Assembly (NCBI RefSeq): GCF_026343335.1 | Contig: NZ_JAPELX010000001.1 | Coordinates: 6,262,001 to 6,326,000 of the forward strand | Source: Streptomyces sp. NBC_00078 | GTDB taxonomy: Bacteria > Actinomycetota > Actinomycetes > Streptomycetales > Streptomycetaceae | DNA length: 64,000 bases | Reading direction: 5' to 3' | Shown: positions 1 through 7,551 of the stretch, in pieces | How positions within the stretch are numbered: the stretch's first letter is position 1 | Layout: each line of letters starts with the position of its first letter | Made by a program: the position numbers and the translations under genes | Notes under the pieces: generated by a model | Told to the model about the DNA's origin: nothing | Seen by the model: only the letters and a program-made list of their open reading frames with translations | The model's database searches: none

Positions 1-367
1 CGCGCCCGTGGCTCCTCTGCCGGACTGGCTGACCGCTCTCCTGCGCCCGGCGCCACTGCCCCCGCAGCGACCGGTCACGGTCCCGCTGACCACCCGCGAC
101 CGGCGCGGCAAGTTCCTGAACGCCGCGCTCAAGGGCGAGTTGGCGCGCGTCGCCAACTCCGGCGATCACGAGCACAACAACGCGCTCTACATCGCCTCCG
201 TCGCCCTGGGGCAGTTGGTCGCCGGGGGAGAGCTGGACGCGTACGAGGTGACCGAGAAGCTTGTCGAGGCGGCGCTGAGCGTCGGCCAGGGCGAGCGCGA
301 GGCACGGCGCACCATCGCCTCTGGCCTGCGGGCCGGAGCCAATCGCCCCCGGACGGTCGCGGCATGA
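1..367 (+). CDS. Primase-polymerase-like replication protein, C-terminal fragment (cut by window edge)
   Basis: The reading frame is open from base 2 to a TGA at 365-367, so the N-terminus and catalytic centre lie outside the window. What remains (about 120 residues) is a helical tail resembling the C-terminal part of bifunctional primase/polymerase proteins of actinomycete integrative elements. It includes stretches such as HEHNNALYIASVALGQLV and a segment of regularly spaced Glu, Arg and Ala. The stop codon overlaps the ATG of the next gene (ATGA), as expected for a translationally coupled replication operon. The assignment rests on this tail and on the RepA-like, excisionase and integrase neighbours. 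The first in-frame ATG or GTG inside the window is probably not the real start. Confidence 0.6.
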   Translation, partial: APVAPLPDWLTALLRPAPLPPQRPVTVPLTTRDRRGKFLNAALKGELARVANSGDHEHNNALYIASVALGQLVAGGELDAYEVTEKLVEAALSVGQGEREARRTIASGLRAGANRPRTVAA

Positions 368-1581
368 ACAGCAATCCCGTTCCCCCACCCTCAGACGAGC
401 ACGACAAGGGCCGTAGCCCCATCCCCCCACTGCACCTCTACTCCGTGCCCACCGACCCCGAGACGGCCCCTGAAGCACCGCCGAAGCGGGAACGCCCCCG
501 CACGGCGTGGACCGCGGATCAGCTCATGGCCGCGGACTTCCCGGAGCCGAAATGGGCCGTGCCCGGCATCCTCGCCGAGGGTGTGACCCTGCTCGCCGGT
601 CCGCCCAAGGTGGGCAAGTCGTGGCTGTCCCTCGGACTTGCCCTTGCGGTGGCAGCCGGGGGACACGCGTTTGACTCCGTGCCGGTGAAGGTCGGCCCGG
701 TGCTCTACCTCGCCTTGGAGGACACCCCGCGCCGTCTCCAGACCCGCATGGGCAAGCTTCTGGGAGGGCAGGCGGCTCCGGCCGGGCTGACGCTGGTCAC
801 CGAATGCCCGCCATTCCCTCAGGGTGGCAGCGAGGCCATCGCCGGATGGTTGGAGCGCAACCCGGACGCACGCATGGTCGTCGTTGACGTGTTCGCCAAG
901 ATGCGCGGTCCCGCTCCGCAGGGCGTGTCCGCGTACGACGCGGACTATGTCGCCGTCACCTACGCCAAGCGGATCGCCGATCACTACGGCATCGCCGTGG
1001 TGCTCGTCCACCACGTCCGCAAGATGGCCTCGGAGGACTTCCTGACCGAGGTGTCTGGCACCAACGGCATCGCCGGAGCCGCAGACGCCACGCTCGTACT
1101 GAAGCGGGCCCGCGGGCAGGCGGACGGCATCCTGCACGTCACCGGACGCGACGTCGACGAAGCCGAGTACGCGCTTCAGTTCCAAGCCGCCTCCGGTGCC
1201 TGGCAGATGCTCGATGGCCCGGTGACCGACCACACCATCGGCGACACCCGCGCGGCCATCCTCCGGCACGTCCGCGCCCACCCTGGCGCCCGACCGAAGG
1301 ACATCGTCGCTGCGCTGCCGCAGCTGGATGCCGAGAACGTCCGCCGCACCTGCTCCCGCATGGCCGCGGACGGACAGCTCACGAAGGACGGCGCCGGTCG
1401 CTACTACCCGGACACCGAGACCCGAACAGAGGGCACGCCGGGGGTGTCCCAGCTGTCCGACTGTCCCAGTACCCCCCCTGACCTGCGGGGACAGGTGGGA
1501 CCGCTGGAATCGGGACTGTCCCGGCTGTCCGACTCCCGTTCTGCTGACGAGAACTCGGAGGGAACTGACCGTGGCGCGTGA
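364..1581 (+). CDS. RepA-like AAA family ATPase (AAA_25 type)
   Basis: A 405-residue P-loop ATPase with Walker A GPPKVGKS at residues 79-86 and a Walker B-like MVVVDVF strand near residue 171. This layout is that of RepA/AAA_25 replicative ATPases of plasmids and AICEs, hexameric helicase-like proteins that act with a primase. A C-terminal winged-helix segment (about residues 300-350, containing the stretch AILRHVRAHPGARPKDIVAAL) may contact DNA. The ATG at 364 overlaps the stop of the upstream gene, and the end overlaps the excisionase start by 11 bp, so it is part of one operon. Exact role (helicase or loader) is inferred from family and context. Confidence 0.8.
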   Translation: MNSNPVPPPSDEHDKGRSPIPPLHLYSVPTDPETAPEAPPKRERPRTAWTADQLMAADFPEPKWAVPGILAEGVTLLAGPPKVGKSWLSLGLALAVAAGGHAFDSVPVKVGPVLYLALEDTPRRLQTRMGKLLGGQAAPAGLTLVTECPPFPQGGSEAIAGWLERNPDARMVVVDVFAKMRGPAPQGVSAYDADYVAVTYAKRIADHYGIAVVLVHHVRKMASEDFLTEVSGTNGIAGAADATLVLKRARGQADGILHVTGRDVDEAEYALQFQAASGAWQMLDGPVTDHTIGDTRAAILRHVRAHPGARPKDIVAALPQLDAENVRRTCSRMAADGQLTKDGAGRYYPDTETRTEGTPGVSQLSDCPSTPPDLRGQVGPLESGLSRLSDSRSADENSEGTDRGA

Positions 1582-1756
1582 CGAGATGCTCACGATCTCT
1601 CAGGTCATTGAGGAAATCGGCGTACCTCTGTCGACCTTCTACCGCTGGCGGCAAACGAGGAAGGGGCCGAAAGCCATCAAGCTCCCGAACGGGTCCGTGC
1701 GCATTCGTCGTTCGGAATTGGAGCGCTGGATTGCTGCTCTGGAGGAAGCCGCGTGA
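1571..1756 (+). CDS. xis: Excisionase, MerR-like helix-turn-helix protein
   Basis: A 61-residue protein starting at GTG 1571 inside the end of the ATPase gene and ending in a GTGA overlap with the integrase. It has the excisionase-type winged helix: LTISQVIEEIGVPLSTFYRW, then a basic KGPKAIKLPNGSVRIRRSEL wing. Such proteins bend attachment-site DNA and push the integrase toward excision. It is closely similar in layout to the excisionase at 21052-21246, sharing the TFYRWR and AIKLPNG stretches, which supports a common origin of the two modules. ATG 1586 is an alternative start. Confidence 0.85.
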   Translation: MARDEMLTISQVIEEIGVPLSTFYRWRQTRKGPKAIKLPNGSVRIRRSELERWIAALEEAA

Positions 1757-3228
1757 ACCATCGCAAGACCAGTGCAAATCCGGGCGCTCGTGAGGGCGAG
1801 CGCCCGGCCGCGCCCGAAGAGCCCACGCTCTCTACCGACGTCCGGGTCTGGAAAGTCAGCAAGATTTCCAGCAAGTCGGCGCCTTACCAACTCCGCTGGA
1901 AAGTTGCCGGGAAGGTGTGTCACGCGACTTTCGCGACGTCGACTCTTGCCGAGAGCCGCCGATCTGAGCTGTGGCACGCCATGCGTAAGGGCGAGGCTTT
2001 CGATGTGGAAACGGGGCTTCCCGAATCTGAACTCCGAACAGCGGCAGAGAAGGCAAAGGCGAACACCCGGCCGGACCCGTCGTGGTGGGATTTTGCCCGT
2101 GAGTACATGGGAGTTCGTTGGCGAACTGCCGCAGCAAAGACCCGTGAGGGCCTGGCGGACAGCCTCGCTACCGCAGCTCTCGGCATGATGGGGGAGAGCC
2201 CGGGGGCGCCGGATTTGGAAGACGTGCGGCGTGCCGTGCGGTGGGCGGTCGTACCCAATCACAAGGACGAAGAGCCCCCGCCGGACTTGGAGAAGGCCTG
2301 CGCATGGCTCGCAGCTCATGCCCTCCCGCTGTCGGCTCTTGCGGACTCCAAGGTCGTTCGAGACGTGCACTATCGGCTGTCGTTCAGGCTGGACGACAAA
2401 CCCGCGGCAACGGATACGTACAGGCGTCGCCGTCGCGGTTTCAACACGGCAATGGAGTACGCGATTCAGGAGGGGTACCTTGACGAAAATCCGCTCGCGG
2501 GATTGAAGCGGCCTACCTCTCAGGGAAGCGACAGAGTAGACCGCAGGGTTCTGGTCAACGAGACACAAGGGAGGCAACTCCTCATGGCTGTCTCATATGT
2601 CGGCTCCGTTCACCGCAACAGGGGGCGTCGCCTGGTCGCATTCTTCGGCTGCATCCTGTACGCCGCGATGCGTCCGGCGGAAGTGGTCGGGCTTCGGCTG
2701 GCTGACTGCCATCTTCCCGAAAAGGGATGGGGAACTCTGACTCTCCGTGAGACGCGTCCCATCTCGGGCAAGAGTTGGACCGACTCAGGAGATCGTCACG
2801 ACAAACGGGGACTGAAATCACGGGAGCCTGGCACAGACCGGCCGGTACCGATTCCGCCCGTGCTCGTGGCGATGCTCCGGGCACACCTGAAGGAATTCGG
2901 CACAGCCAAGGACGGGCGGCTCTTCCCGAATGAGCGAGGGGACTTGCTCGGCACGTCCAGCTACTGGCGGGTGTGGCAGGAAGCCCGACCCCTGGCACTC
3001 CCCCCGGACAAGGTGGACTCACCCTTGGCGCGCAAGCCATACCACCTTCGGGCTACCTGCATCACGAACTGGCTCCGCGCCGGCCTTCCGGTAGCCGAGG
3101 TGGCCCGCCGTGCGGGCAACTCACCGGAAGTCATCCACCGCCGCTACGCGGGCGTCATCGACGACAGTGAAGAGGAGAACAACAAGAAGATCGAAAAGAC
3201 CATGGGGTGGGACATCGACCCTCAGTGA
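1753..3228 (+). CDS. int: Tyrosine recombinase (integrase) of AICE-1
   Basis: A 491-residue site-specific recombinase starting with GTG 1753 overlapping the excisionase stop. The N-terminal half holds an arm-binding and core-binding region. The catalytic half has the first Arg in AAMRPAEVVGLRL, then the box-II segment YHLRATCITNWLRAGL, AGNS, and a tyrosine nucleophile in HRRYAGVI. Compared with the canonical HxxRH...GH...Y pattern, the first His is Tyr, the residue after Arg is Ala, and GH is GN. The AICE-2 integrase shares the Tyr and GN changes. It should integrate and excise AICE-1, probably at the tRNA-Arg(CCG) core copy at 5752. Only 32 bp separate it from the next gene. Confidence 0.88.
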   Translation: MNHRKTSANPGAREGERPAAPEEPTLSTDVRVWKVSKISSKSAPYQLRWKVAGKVCHATFATSTLAESRRSELWHAMRKGEAFDVETGLPESELRTAAEKAKANTRPDPSWWDFAREYMGVRWRTAAAKTREGLADSLATAALGMMGESPGAPDLEDVRRAVRWAVVPNHKDEEPPPDLEKACAWLAAHALPLSALADSKVVRDVHYRLSFRLDDKPAATDTYRRRRRGFNTAMEYAIQEGYLDENPLAGLKRPTSQGSDRVDRRVLVNETQGRQLLMAVSYVGSVHRNRGRRLVAFFGCILYAAMRPAEVVGLRLADCHLPEKGWGTLTLRETRPISGKSWTDSGDRHDKRGLKSREPGTDRPVPIPPVLVAMLRAHLKEFGTAKDGRLFPNERGDLLGTSSYWRVWQEARPLALPPDKVDSPLARKPYHLRATCITNWLRAGLPVAEVARRAGNSPEVIHRRYAGVIDDSEEENNKKIEKTMGWDIDPQ

Positions 3229-3259
3229 CTACCCGTCAGGGGCGCTACAGTCACCGATC

Positions 3260-3907
3260 ATGCGAACGTATGGAAGGCGTGTAGCGCCCTTCATCCTTGT
3301 GACTCTGCTGGCTGGCTGTGCCACAAAGACCACAACGACAAAGGTTGGCGGGGTGACGACAACCGTCGTCCAAGACAGCCAGTGGGTCACGGCACTGATA
3401 TCTGCTGGGGCTGTCCTGATCAGCTCGTTTCTAGCTGCATGGACGGCTCACCACTACACAAGCCGCACGGAGAAGGCAAGGCAAGACCACGCTGACAAGC
3501 AGGAAGATTCCAAGCGACGCCACGAGTCAAAGCTTGTCGAGGAGCAGCGAGTGAGAGACCAGGTGATCGCGACGGCGACGGTCATCTCCAAGATGCTCCA
3601 GGACTTCCGCGATAAAGCCGGGGCTGCTGCTCAGGCAGTCAACGTCGACGCAGCTGAGCTGTATGACGAGTGCACAACGCTTGTGCGCAAGCATCATGAC
3701 GATGCGCTCCCCGTGATCGAGGTCATGCCAGACGCTGACCTCCGGGAGTATGCCAACCAGGTCTTCGAGGAGTACGGGTACTGGGCTGCCGACTCTGCAG
3801 ACGCCATCACGAACGACACCAGCCTGCCCGGCGCAGGCGGCTTGGATAGCAGCAGAGCACGGTTCTATCACCACGCTCGGACGATCATCAGAAACGCCGC
3901 GGTGTGA
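3260..3907 (+). CDS. Putative lipoprotein with a membrane segment and coiled coil, unknown function
   Basis: A 215-residue protein starting at ATG 3260. The N-terminus is basic and then hydrophobic, ending in a lipobox-like LLAGC near residue 19. A second hydrophobic stretch lies near residues 45-60 (ALISAGAVLISSFLAAWTA), followed by a highly charged region rich in Glu, Lys and Arg (about 65-100) that looks like a coiled coil. I do not recognise a family. It lies between the integrase and the IS element, so it is cargo of AICE-1. If the lipobox is used, the protein would be anchored outside; the internal hydrophobic stretch could instead make it a bitopic membrane protein. Confidence 0.6.
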   Translation: MRTYGRRVAPFILVTLLAGCATKTTTTKVGGVTTTVVQDSQWVTALISAGAVLISSFLAAWTAHHYTSRTEKARQDHADKQEDSKRRHESKLVEEQRVRDQVIATATVISKMLQDFRDKAGAAAQAVNVDAAELYDECTTLVRKHHDDALPVIEVMPDADLREYANQVFEEYGYWAADSADAITNDTSLPGAGGLDSSRARFYHHARTIIRNAAV

Positions 3908-3929
3908 TCCACACGCTCCTCACACACAA

Positions 3930-3947
3930 TCAGAGCGTTGTGGCCAA
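3930..3947 (+). repeat. Left terminal inverted repeat of the IS with TCA duplication
   Basis: The target duplication TCA (3930-3932) is followed by GAGCGTTGTGGCCAA, the exact complement of the right end. Confidence 0.85.
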
Positions 3948-3950
3948 CCG

Positions 3951-3978
3951 AACCGTAGCTCGAAGAGCTGCGGTTTTT
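3951..3978 (+). terminator. Rho-independent terminator just inside the IS left end
   Basis: The arms AACCGTAGCTC and GAGCTGCGGTT (one T-G wobble) enclose a GAA loop and are followed by a run of T. It would stop readthrough from the lipoprotein gene into the IS. Confidence 0.75.
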
Positions 3979-4053
3979 CCATGATCGACGTGTTCTCGTC
4001 GGTGGGCCCGGGCAGCACCGGGGCGGGTGGTTTCCTCGTCCTGGAGGTGGTCG

Positions 4054-4626
4054 GTGCCGTCGGTGATCGCGTTGATGGAACGGCGTGAAGTGCGGGCTCG
4101 TGAAGTGCTGGACGGGGCGGAGGCGCGGCTGCGCGAGGCCGAGGAACAGGCCGCCGAGGCCCGTCAGCGGTGGGAGTTCGCCCGGATCGGGCGGGAGGAG
4201 CTGATGGACGAGCTTGCCGCGACGGGTGCGCAGGCGGCCACCGATGCCGGGGCGGTTGCCGATGTGCCGCAGGAGCCGGACAGCGAGGCCAAGGTGCCCT
4301 CGCGCAGGGGGCGTGAGGGCTATGACGAGCGGCCGTCGCAGTGGCACGTGGGCCTGGAAGGACGGTCGTTGTGCGGCATGTACCGGCAGATTTTCGAGAC
4401 GGTCGTGGCCGCCGACGGCCTGGTGGACGTGGCCACGGTCGCGGACACCCTGGGGCTGGGACGGGAAAAACTCGCGGTGGAACGGGTGCGCCATCGCGCC
4501 TATGCCCTGCATGCGAAGGGCTGGCTGGAGCGGGAGAGGGGCCTGTTCAGGCCGGCTGCGGGCCCGGGCGGCGGCCCGGCCGGCGATCGGGCCAGTGCCG
4601 GCGCTCGCCGGCGATCCGGCGGGTGA
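4054..4626 (+). CDS. IS passenger protein, coiled coil plus winged-helix-like domain, unknown function
   Basis: A 190-residue protein encoded inside the IS, opposite to the transposase. GTG 4054 is chosen because GGAGG lies 6 bp upstream; ATG 4075 is the alternative. Residues about 8-60 are an Ala/Glu/Arg-rich coiled coil (EVRAREVLDGAEARLREAEE). A compact C-terminal domain (YRQIFETVVAADGLVDVATV, then LGLGREKLAVERVRHRAYAL) looks like a winged helix of the kind that reads DNA. The last 27 codons overlap the transposase 3' end and are Gly/Ala/Arg-rich. A transposition regulator or host-targeting DNA-binding protein is possible, but I have no family assignment. Confidence 0.55.
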   Translation: MPSVIALMERREVRAREVLDGAEARLREAEEQAAEARQRWEFARIGREELMDELAATGAQAATDAGAVADVPQEPDSEAKVPSRRGREGYDERPSQWHVGLEGRSLCGMYRQIFETVVAADGLVDVATVADTLGLGREKLAVERVRHRAYALHAKGWLERERGLFRPAAGPGGGPAGDRASAGARRRSGG

Positions 4627-5503
4627 GGGTGATCAGGCCGGCCCACCAGACCATCTGCTCGTGATGGTCCGGGCGGCGTTCGTGGTCGCGGTTGAGACGC
4701 CGGGCCCGCGAGAGCTGACCCAGGGTGCGTTCCACGACCCAGCGGCGGGCCAGGACGGTGAAGCCGCGTGTCCCGTCCGGGCGTTGAACGACCTCGACCC
4801 TCACGCCGTGCCGGGCGAAGGCATCGGCCAGGGGCTGCCCTTGGTAGGCGCTGTCGGCCCAGACGATTTTCAGCAGCCGTCCGGGCTCGTCCATGTAGCG
4901 GTCCAGGAGCGCGGGCGCGGGCTTGGAGTCGTGGACGTCGGCCGGGGTCACGATGACTTCCAGCAGGTCACCGCAGGTATCGGTGAGGATCGAGCGCTTG
5001 CGGCCGTCGCGCTTCTTGTTCCCGTCGAAGCCGCGTGACATCACGACCGTGTCCGCGCCGTCGACGGACTGCGCATCGATGATCCCGGCGGTCGGCTCCG
5101 CGCTGCGGCCCCTCGCCACCCGGTCGGCGCGGCGCAGCCGCTGGTACAACTCCCGGACGTATCCGTGCGCACGCCAGCGGCGGAAGAAGTCGTACACCGC
5201 CCGCCACCAGGGGAAATCCCGTGGCACGGCACACCACTTCGCGCCGTTGTCGACCACGTAGCGCACCGCGTCGATCATGTCGCGGTGGCAATGCGCCTCC
5301 GGACGGCCGCCCCTGGACTCCATCCAGGCCGGCATCGGCATCGACGCCCGGACCAAAGCCCATTCCGCGTCGCTCATGTCGGTCTCGTAGTACGACTCCC
5401 GCCGCCTTGGAGCGATCGCCCCGAACTGGTGGACGTAGCAGTCGCATTCCAGGGTGATGGGGTTGGACGTCTCGGGCACGGCAGTGGTCCACTGGGCGGG
5501 CAA
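4547..5503 (-). CDS. IS5-family DDE transposase
   Basis: A 318-residue transposase read from TTG 5503, which has an AGGAGA-like ribosome site upstream; an internal ATG at the MSDAEW segment is an alternative. The N-terminal part has the IS5-type DUF4096 pattern (MSDAEWALV, then GGRPEAHCHRDMIDAVRYV and KWCAVPRDFPWWRAVYDFF). The catalytic residues follow: Asp in GIIDAQSVDG, Asp in VWADSAYQGQ, and Glu in RRWVVERTLGQLSRARRL. The protein appears full length. It excises and inserts the element bounded by the inverted repeats at 3933 and 5644. The final residues overlap the convergent passenger gene. Confidence 0.9.
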   Translation of the reverse strand: MPAQWTTAVPETSNPITLECDCYVHQFGAIAPRRRESYYETDMSDAEWALVRASMPMPAWMESRGGRPEAHCHRDMIDAVRYVVDNGAKWCAVPRDFPWWRAVYDFFRRWRAHGYVRELYQRLRRADRVARGRSAEPTAGIIDAQSVDGADTVVMSRGFDGNKKRDGRKRSILTDTCGDLLEVIVTPADVHDSKPAPALLDRYMDEPGRLLKIVWADSAYQGQPLADAFARHGVRVEVVQRPDGTRGFTVLARRWVVERTLGQLSRARRLNRDHERRPDHHEQMVWWAGLITLTRRIAGERRHWPDRRPGRRPGPQPA

Positions 5504-5629
5504 CGGGTCTCCTCGGAGGACTTGGTCGACTCAACCGTGTCCCTACCGAGGGGCCCGTTCTTTCATGCCCGCCACCCGCACCGCACGAGCGCCCGAACCG
5601 CCCCCGGCTACCGCTCGAACGCAATCCGA

Positions 5630-5647
5630 TTGGCCACAACGCTCTCA
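5630..5647 (-). repeat. Right terminal inverted repeat of the IS with TCA duplication
   Basis: TTGGCCACAACGCTC (5630-5644) mirrors the left end and is followed by the second TCA (5645-5647). Confidence 0.85.
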
Positions 5648-5664
5648 GTGCGCAGCAATGAGAA

Positions 5665-5697
5665 AGAGCGGGAGTCAGTGAGACTGACTCCCGCTCT
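5665..5697 (+). terminator. Strong hairpin, probable terminator separated from its gene by the IS
   Basis: Perfect 15-bp arms AGAGCGGGAGTCAGT and ACTGACTCCCGCTCT with a GAG loop. If the IS and one TCA are removed, this hairpin lies about 40 bp after the lipoprotein gene stop, so it was probably that gene's terminator. Confidence 0.65.
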
Positions 5698-5751
5698 CTC
5701 ATGTCGGCATTCGCCCTGGTCAGAGCTTAATTTTCGGTGTCTGACCGGCGA

Positions 5752-5797
5752 GTGCCCCCGGCAGGATTCGAACCTGCGCACACGGCTCCGGAGGCCG
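5752..5797 (-). repeat. Attachment core (attL of AICE-2, probably also attR of AICE-1)
   Basis: 46 bp identical to 22870-22915, covering the 3' half of tRNA-Arg from the anticodon stem to the discriminator base. To the right of 5797 the match stops at once, so this is a truncated tRNA copy and not a gene. Confidence 0.9.
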
Positions 5798-6001
5798 CTT
5801 GGAAACTGGGCAACGCAGCAGGTCGCGGCCATGCACGCGGCAGATTAAGCGGGACGAGTCCACGAATAGGCCACGGCTGGCTGAGCACCGCTTTGAGGCC
5901 TGGGCCGCTTCCTTGTCCTCCGCGTCGAGTTCGCCTACTAGCCCCCCGCACGTGAGCTCCATACCTGCCACGGAGGGGGCTCACGCGCGCGGAACGCCTG
6001 C

Positions 6002-6514
6002 TTAGTTCTGGTGCTCCGGAACGCAGTTGGCGCACGGCCTCCACCTGGTGGGCATGTGGCCATCGAGCGGGAAGGTAAGCAGTTCCCCGCCGCGGTATCC
6101 CCTCTGGAACAGGGTGCAGTCGGTGCCGGAGTGGTAGAAGTCGCTTGTCTCGGTGGTGACGAACTCAGCGTCGAGTTCCCACGTGCCGGGGCGCATGTAG
6201 CGTCCGTACCGCTCACGCACGCCGGCCCGGATGCTGCCATCCCGGTCACCCCGGCGCGTACGAGTATCGACGCCGCAGGCTTCGGCGAACTCGTAGACGT
6301 CGAAGTTGGGGTCGTGGTAGCCCAGGACTTGTGCGGTCACCCACATGACGTTGGTGCGGACGGCGTCCGTTTCTTTGCCGGTGAGTTCGCGGTCGTCGTG
6401 GTTGTTGTCGCTGGCGCGGTTGTGGCCTGCGCGGTCACGCCGGTAGGGCGCGTCCTGCCAGTCGTGATTGTTGATCTCGCGGGCGAAGTCGCGCGCGAGC
6501 TTACTGAGAGCCAT
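6002..6514 (-). CDS. Hypothetical protein, unknown function
   Basis: A 170-residue soluble, charged protein with no signal peptide or membrane segment. It begins MALSKLARDFAREINNHDW and is rich in Asp, Arg and His near residues 20-50. It ends with a WRPCANCVPEHQN segment whose CANC could bind metal. Codon use is normal for Streptomyces, which supports a real gene, but the ribosome site upstream of ATG 6514 is weak. I do not recognise a family. It lies alone at the left end of AICE-2, where cargo is usual. Confidence 0.5.
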   Translation of the reverse strand: MALSKLARDFAREINNHDWQDAPYRRDRAGHNRASDNNHDDRELTGKETDAVRTNVMWVTAQVLGYHDPNFDVYEFAEACGVDTRTRRGDRDGSIRAGVRERYGRYMRPGTWELDAEFVTTETSDFYHSGTDCTLFQRGYRGGELLTFPLDGHMPTRWRPCANCVPEHQN

Positions 6515-6951
6515 AGTGTCCGCCGATAGGACGTAGAAGACGCCATCCCCCGACGGGCGGCGTCACCGCCTGTTCGGGGCGGCTATGCGACCGTACGTCC
6601 CGAAATCGTCCGAGCACAAGAGTCGGCCGGTACGGGCGGTGGTGTCCTTGAGCACAGTGAAACGGGTCCATGCAGCCACGCCGCTGGGCGCCAAGCAAAC
6701 GGACCCAGGCCTCTGACCGGGCCTTCTTCGTGGCGCGAGTAGTGAGAACCGAGTGTCAGTGCATGGGCATGGTGGGGCCTGTTGCTGTCGTTGTAGTACC
6801 CGGCTGCTGTACAGCTGTCCCCGACGATCCTCGTTGCCCGGGTGCGACTGCCTAGGCCGCATGTCCTGGCGACTTTGATCGTTTTGAGGTGTGTCACATC
6901 TGAGGCTCAGAGTGAGGGATGATCCAGTGGAACTATGGCTGAGGAGACTTC
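6515..6951. other. Intergenic stretch without a supportable gene
   Basis: Short frames exist on both strands here, but they overlap one another, lack ribosome sites and have low-complexity translations. The only visible landmark is the region just upstream of the plus-strand gene at 6952, which must hold its promoter. I see no clear -35/-10 pair. Confidence 0.4.
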
Positions 6952-7551
6952 GTGGATGCTGGCGATCTCGCTACGTGGGTGGGTTCTTCCTTCGCCGCCA
7001 TTGCGGCGGGGGCCACGATCTGGACGCTCAAGAGCCAGCGCGACCAGATCGACGAGCAGCGTCAGTTCATTGCGGAGCAGTCGGCCACGCTGGCACTAGA
7101 ACGGGCCGAGCTGTGGGCTGCTGCTCAGGACCGCAAGATTGCTCAGGCTCGGCAAGTAGGGATGACCGTGCAACTGTGGGCACGAAGTGGAGTCCCGGGA
7201 GACGCGAATGGTGAACCCATCCCCGACACCTTCAGGATCGAGGTACGCAACCTGAGCATCGAACCCATTCACGAGGTCACGGTCCGATTCGGGGAACAGG
7301 AGGCGCATGAGGCCTCAGCGGCCGTAGAGACCGACCTGATTCGTAGGGGCTTGACCGTAGTCACGGACGGGCCACGCCTGAACGTGCCCGTTCCGCTGGT
7401 CGGGGCTGGGCGTATCTACCTCTTCACTTCGGGCCCGTTGTTTGAAGAGGTCGACCGCCACCGTCCGGCCCTTCTCTTCACAGACAATGCTGGCGTCCGG
7501 TGGCGGCTCAACGAGCACGGCGACCTACGGGAGTTTGTGCCCGCTGGCTAG
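6952..7551 (+). CDS. Hypothetical protein with N-terminal membrane anchor
   Basis: A 199-residue protein starting at ATG 6952. Residues about 5-27 (LATWVGSSFAAIAAGATIW) form one membrane segment, followed by an amphipathic coiled-coil stretch of Gln, Glu and Arg (about 30-75). The rest is a beta-rich domain with segments such as FRIEVRNLSIEPIHEVTVRF and RPALLFTDNAGVRWRL. This anchor-coil-beta layout is common among uncharacterised Streptomyces proteins. Function is unknown. It sits upstream of the MORC-like defence module but is separated from it by more than 800 bp, so a functional link is only a possibility. Confidence 0.6.
   Translation: MDAGDLATWVGSSFAAIAAGATIWTLKSQRDQIDEQRQFIAEQSATLALERAELWAAAQDRKIAQARQVGMTVQLWARSGVPGDANGEPIPDTFRIEVRNLSIEPIHEVTVRFGEQEAHEASAAVETDLIRRGLTVVTDGPRLNVPVPLVGAGRIYLFTSGPLFEEVDRHRPALLFTDNAGVRWRLNEHGDLREFVPAG

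Larger units (their letters stand above)
3933..5644. mobile_element. IS5-family insertion sequence with passenger gene
   Basis: The ends are perfect 15-bp inverted repeats GAGCGTTGTGGCCAA at 3933-3947 and its complement at 5630-5644. The element is flanked by a 3-bp direct duplication TCA (3930-3932 and 5645-5647), which fits the TNA-type target duplications of some IS5 subgroups. Inside are a plus-strand passenger ORF and a minus-strand DDE transposase whose 3' ends overlap. A hairpin sits just inside the left end. The element inserted between the lipoprotein gene and what looks like that gene's original terminator at 5665-5697. Ends and duplication are intact, so the copy is probably recent. 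Confidence 0.85.
1..5797. mobile_element. Right part of an integrative element (AICE-1), left end outside the window
   Basis: The genes from the window edge to 3228 form the usual AICE replication and integration cassette: the C-terminus of a primase-polymerase, a RepA-like ATPase, an excisionase and a tyrosine integrase, all on the plus strand and overlapping. The right boundary is taken as the 46-bp tRNA-Arg copy at 5752-5797. The integrase and excisionase are clearly related to those of AICE-2 and point the same way, so both elements probably use the same attachment site. A further core copy is expected to the left of the window. An IS element at 3933-5644 has enlarged the gap between the integrase and the attachment site. 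Confidence 0.7.
5648..6001. other. Attachment-site junction region, no gene seen
   Basis: This stretch holds the orphaned terminator, the tRNA-derived core at 5752-5797, and about 200 bp of the AICE-2 left end. The short frames here have no ribosome site or coherent protein sequence. Integrase arm sites may lie beside the core, but I could not delimit them. Confidence 0.5.

Noticed and set aside
5752..5825. Second tRNA-Arg gene
   Set aside because: Only the 3' half matches; the sequence diverges after 46 bp with no D-arm or 5' acceptor strand, so it is an attachment core.
6583..6897. 104-residue minus-strand frame
   Set aside because: No ribosome site, overlaps other equally open frames, and the sequence shows no structure.
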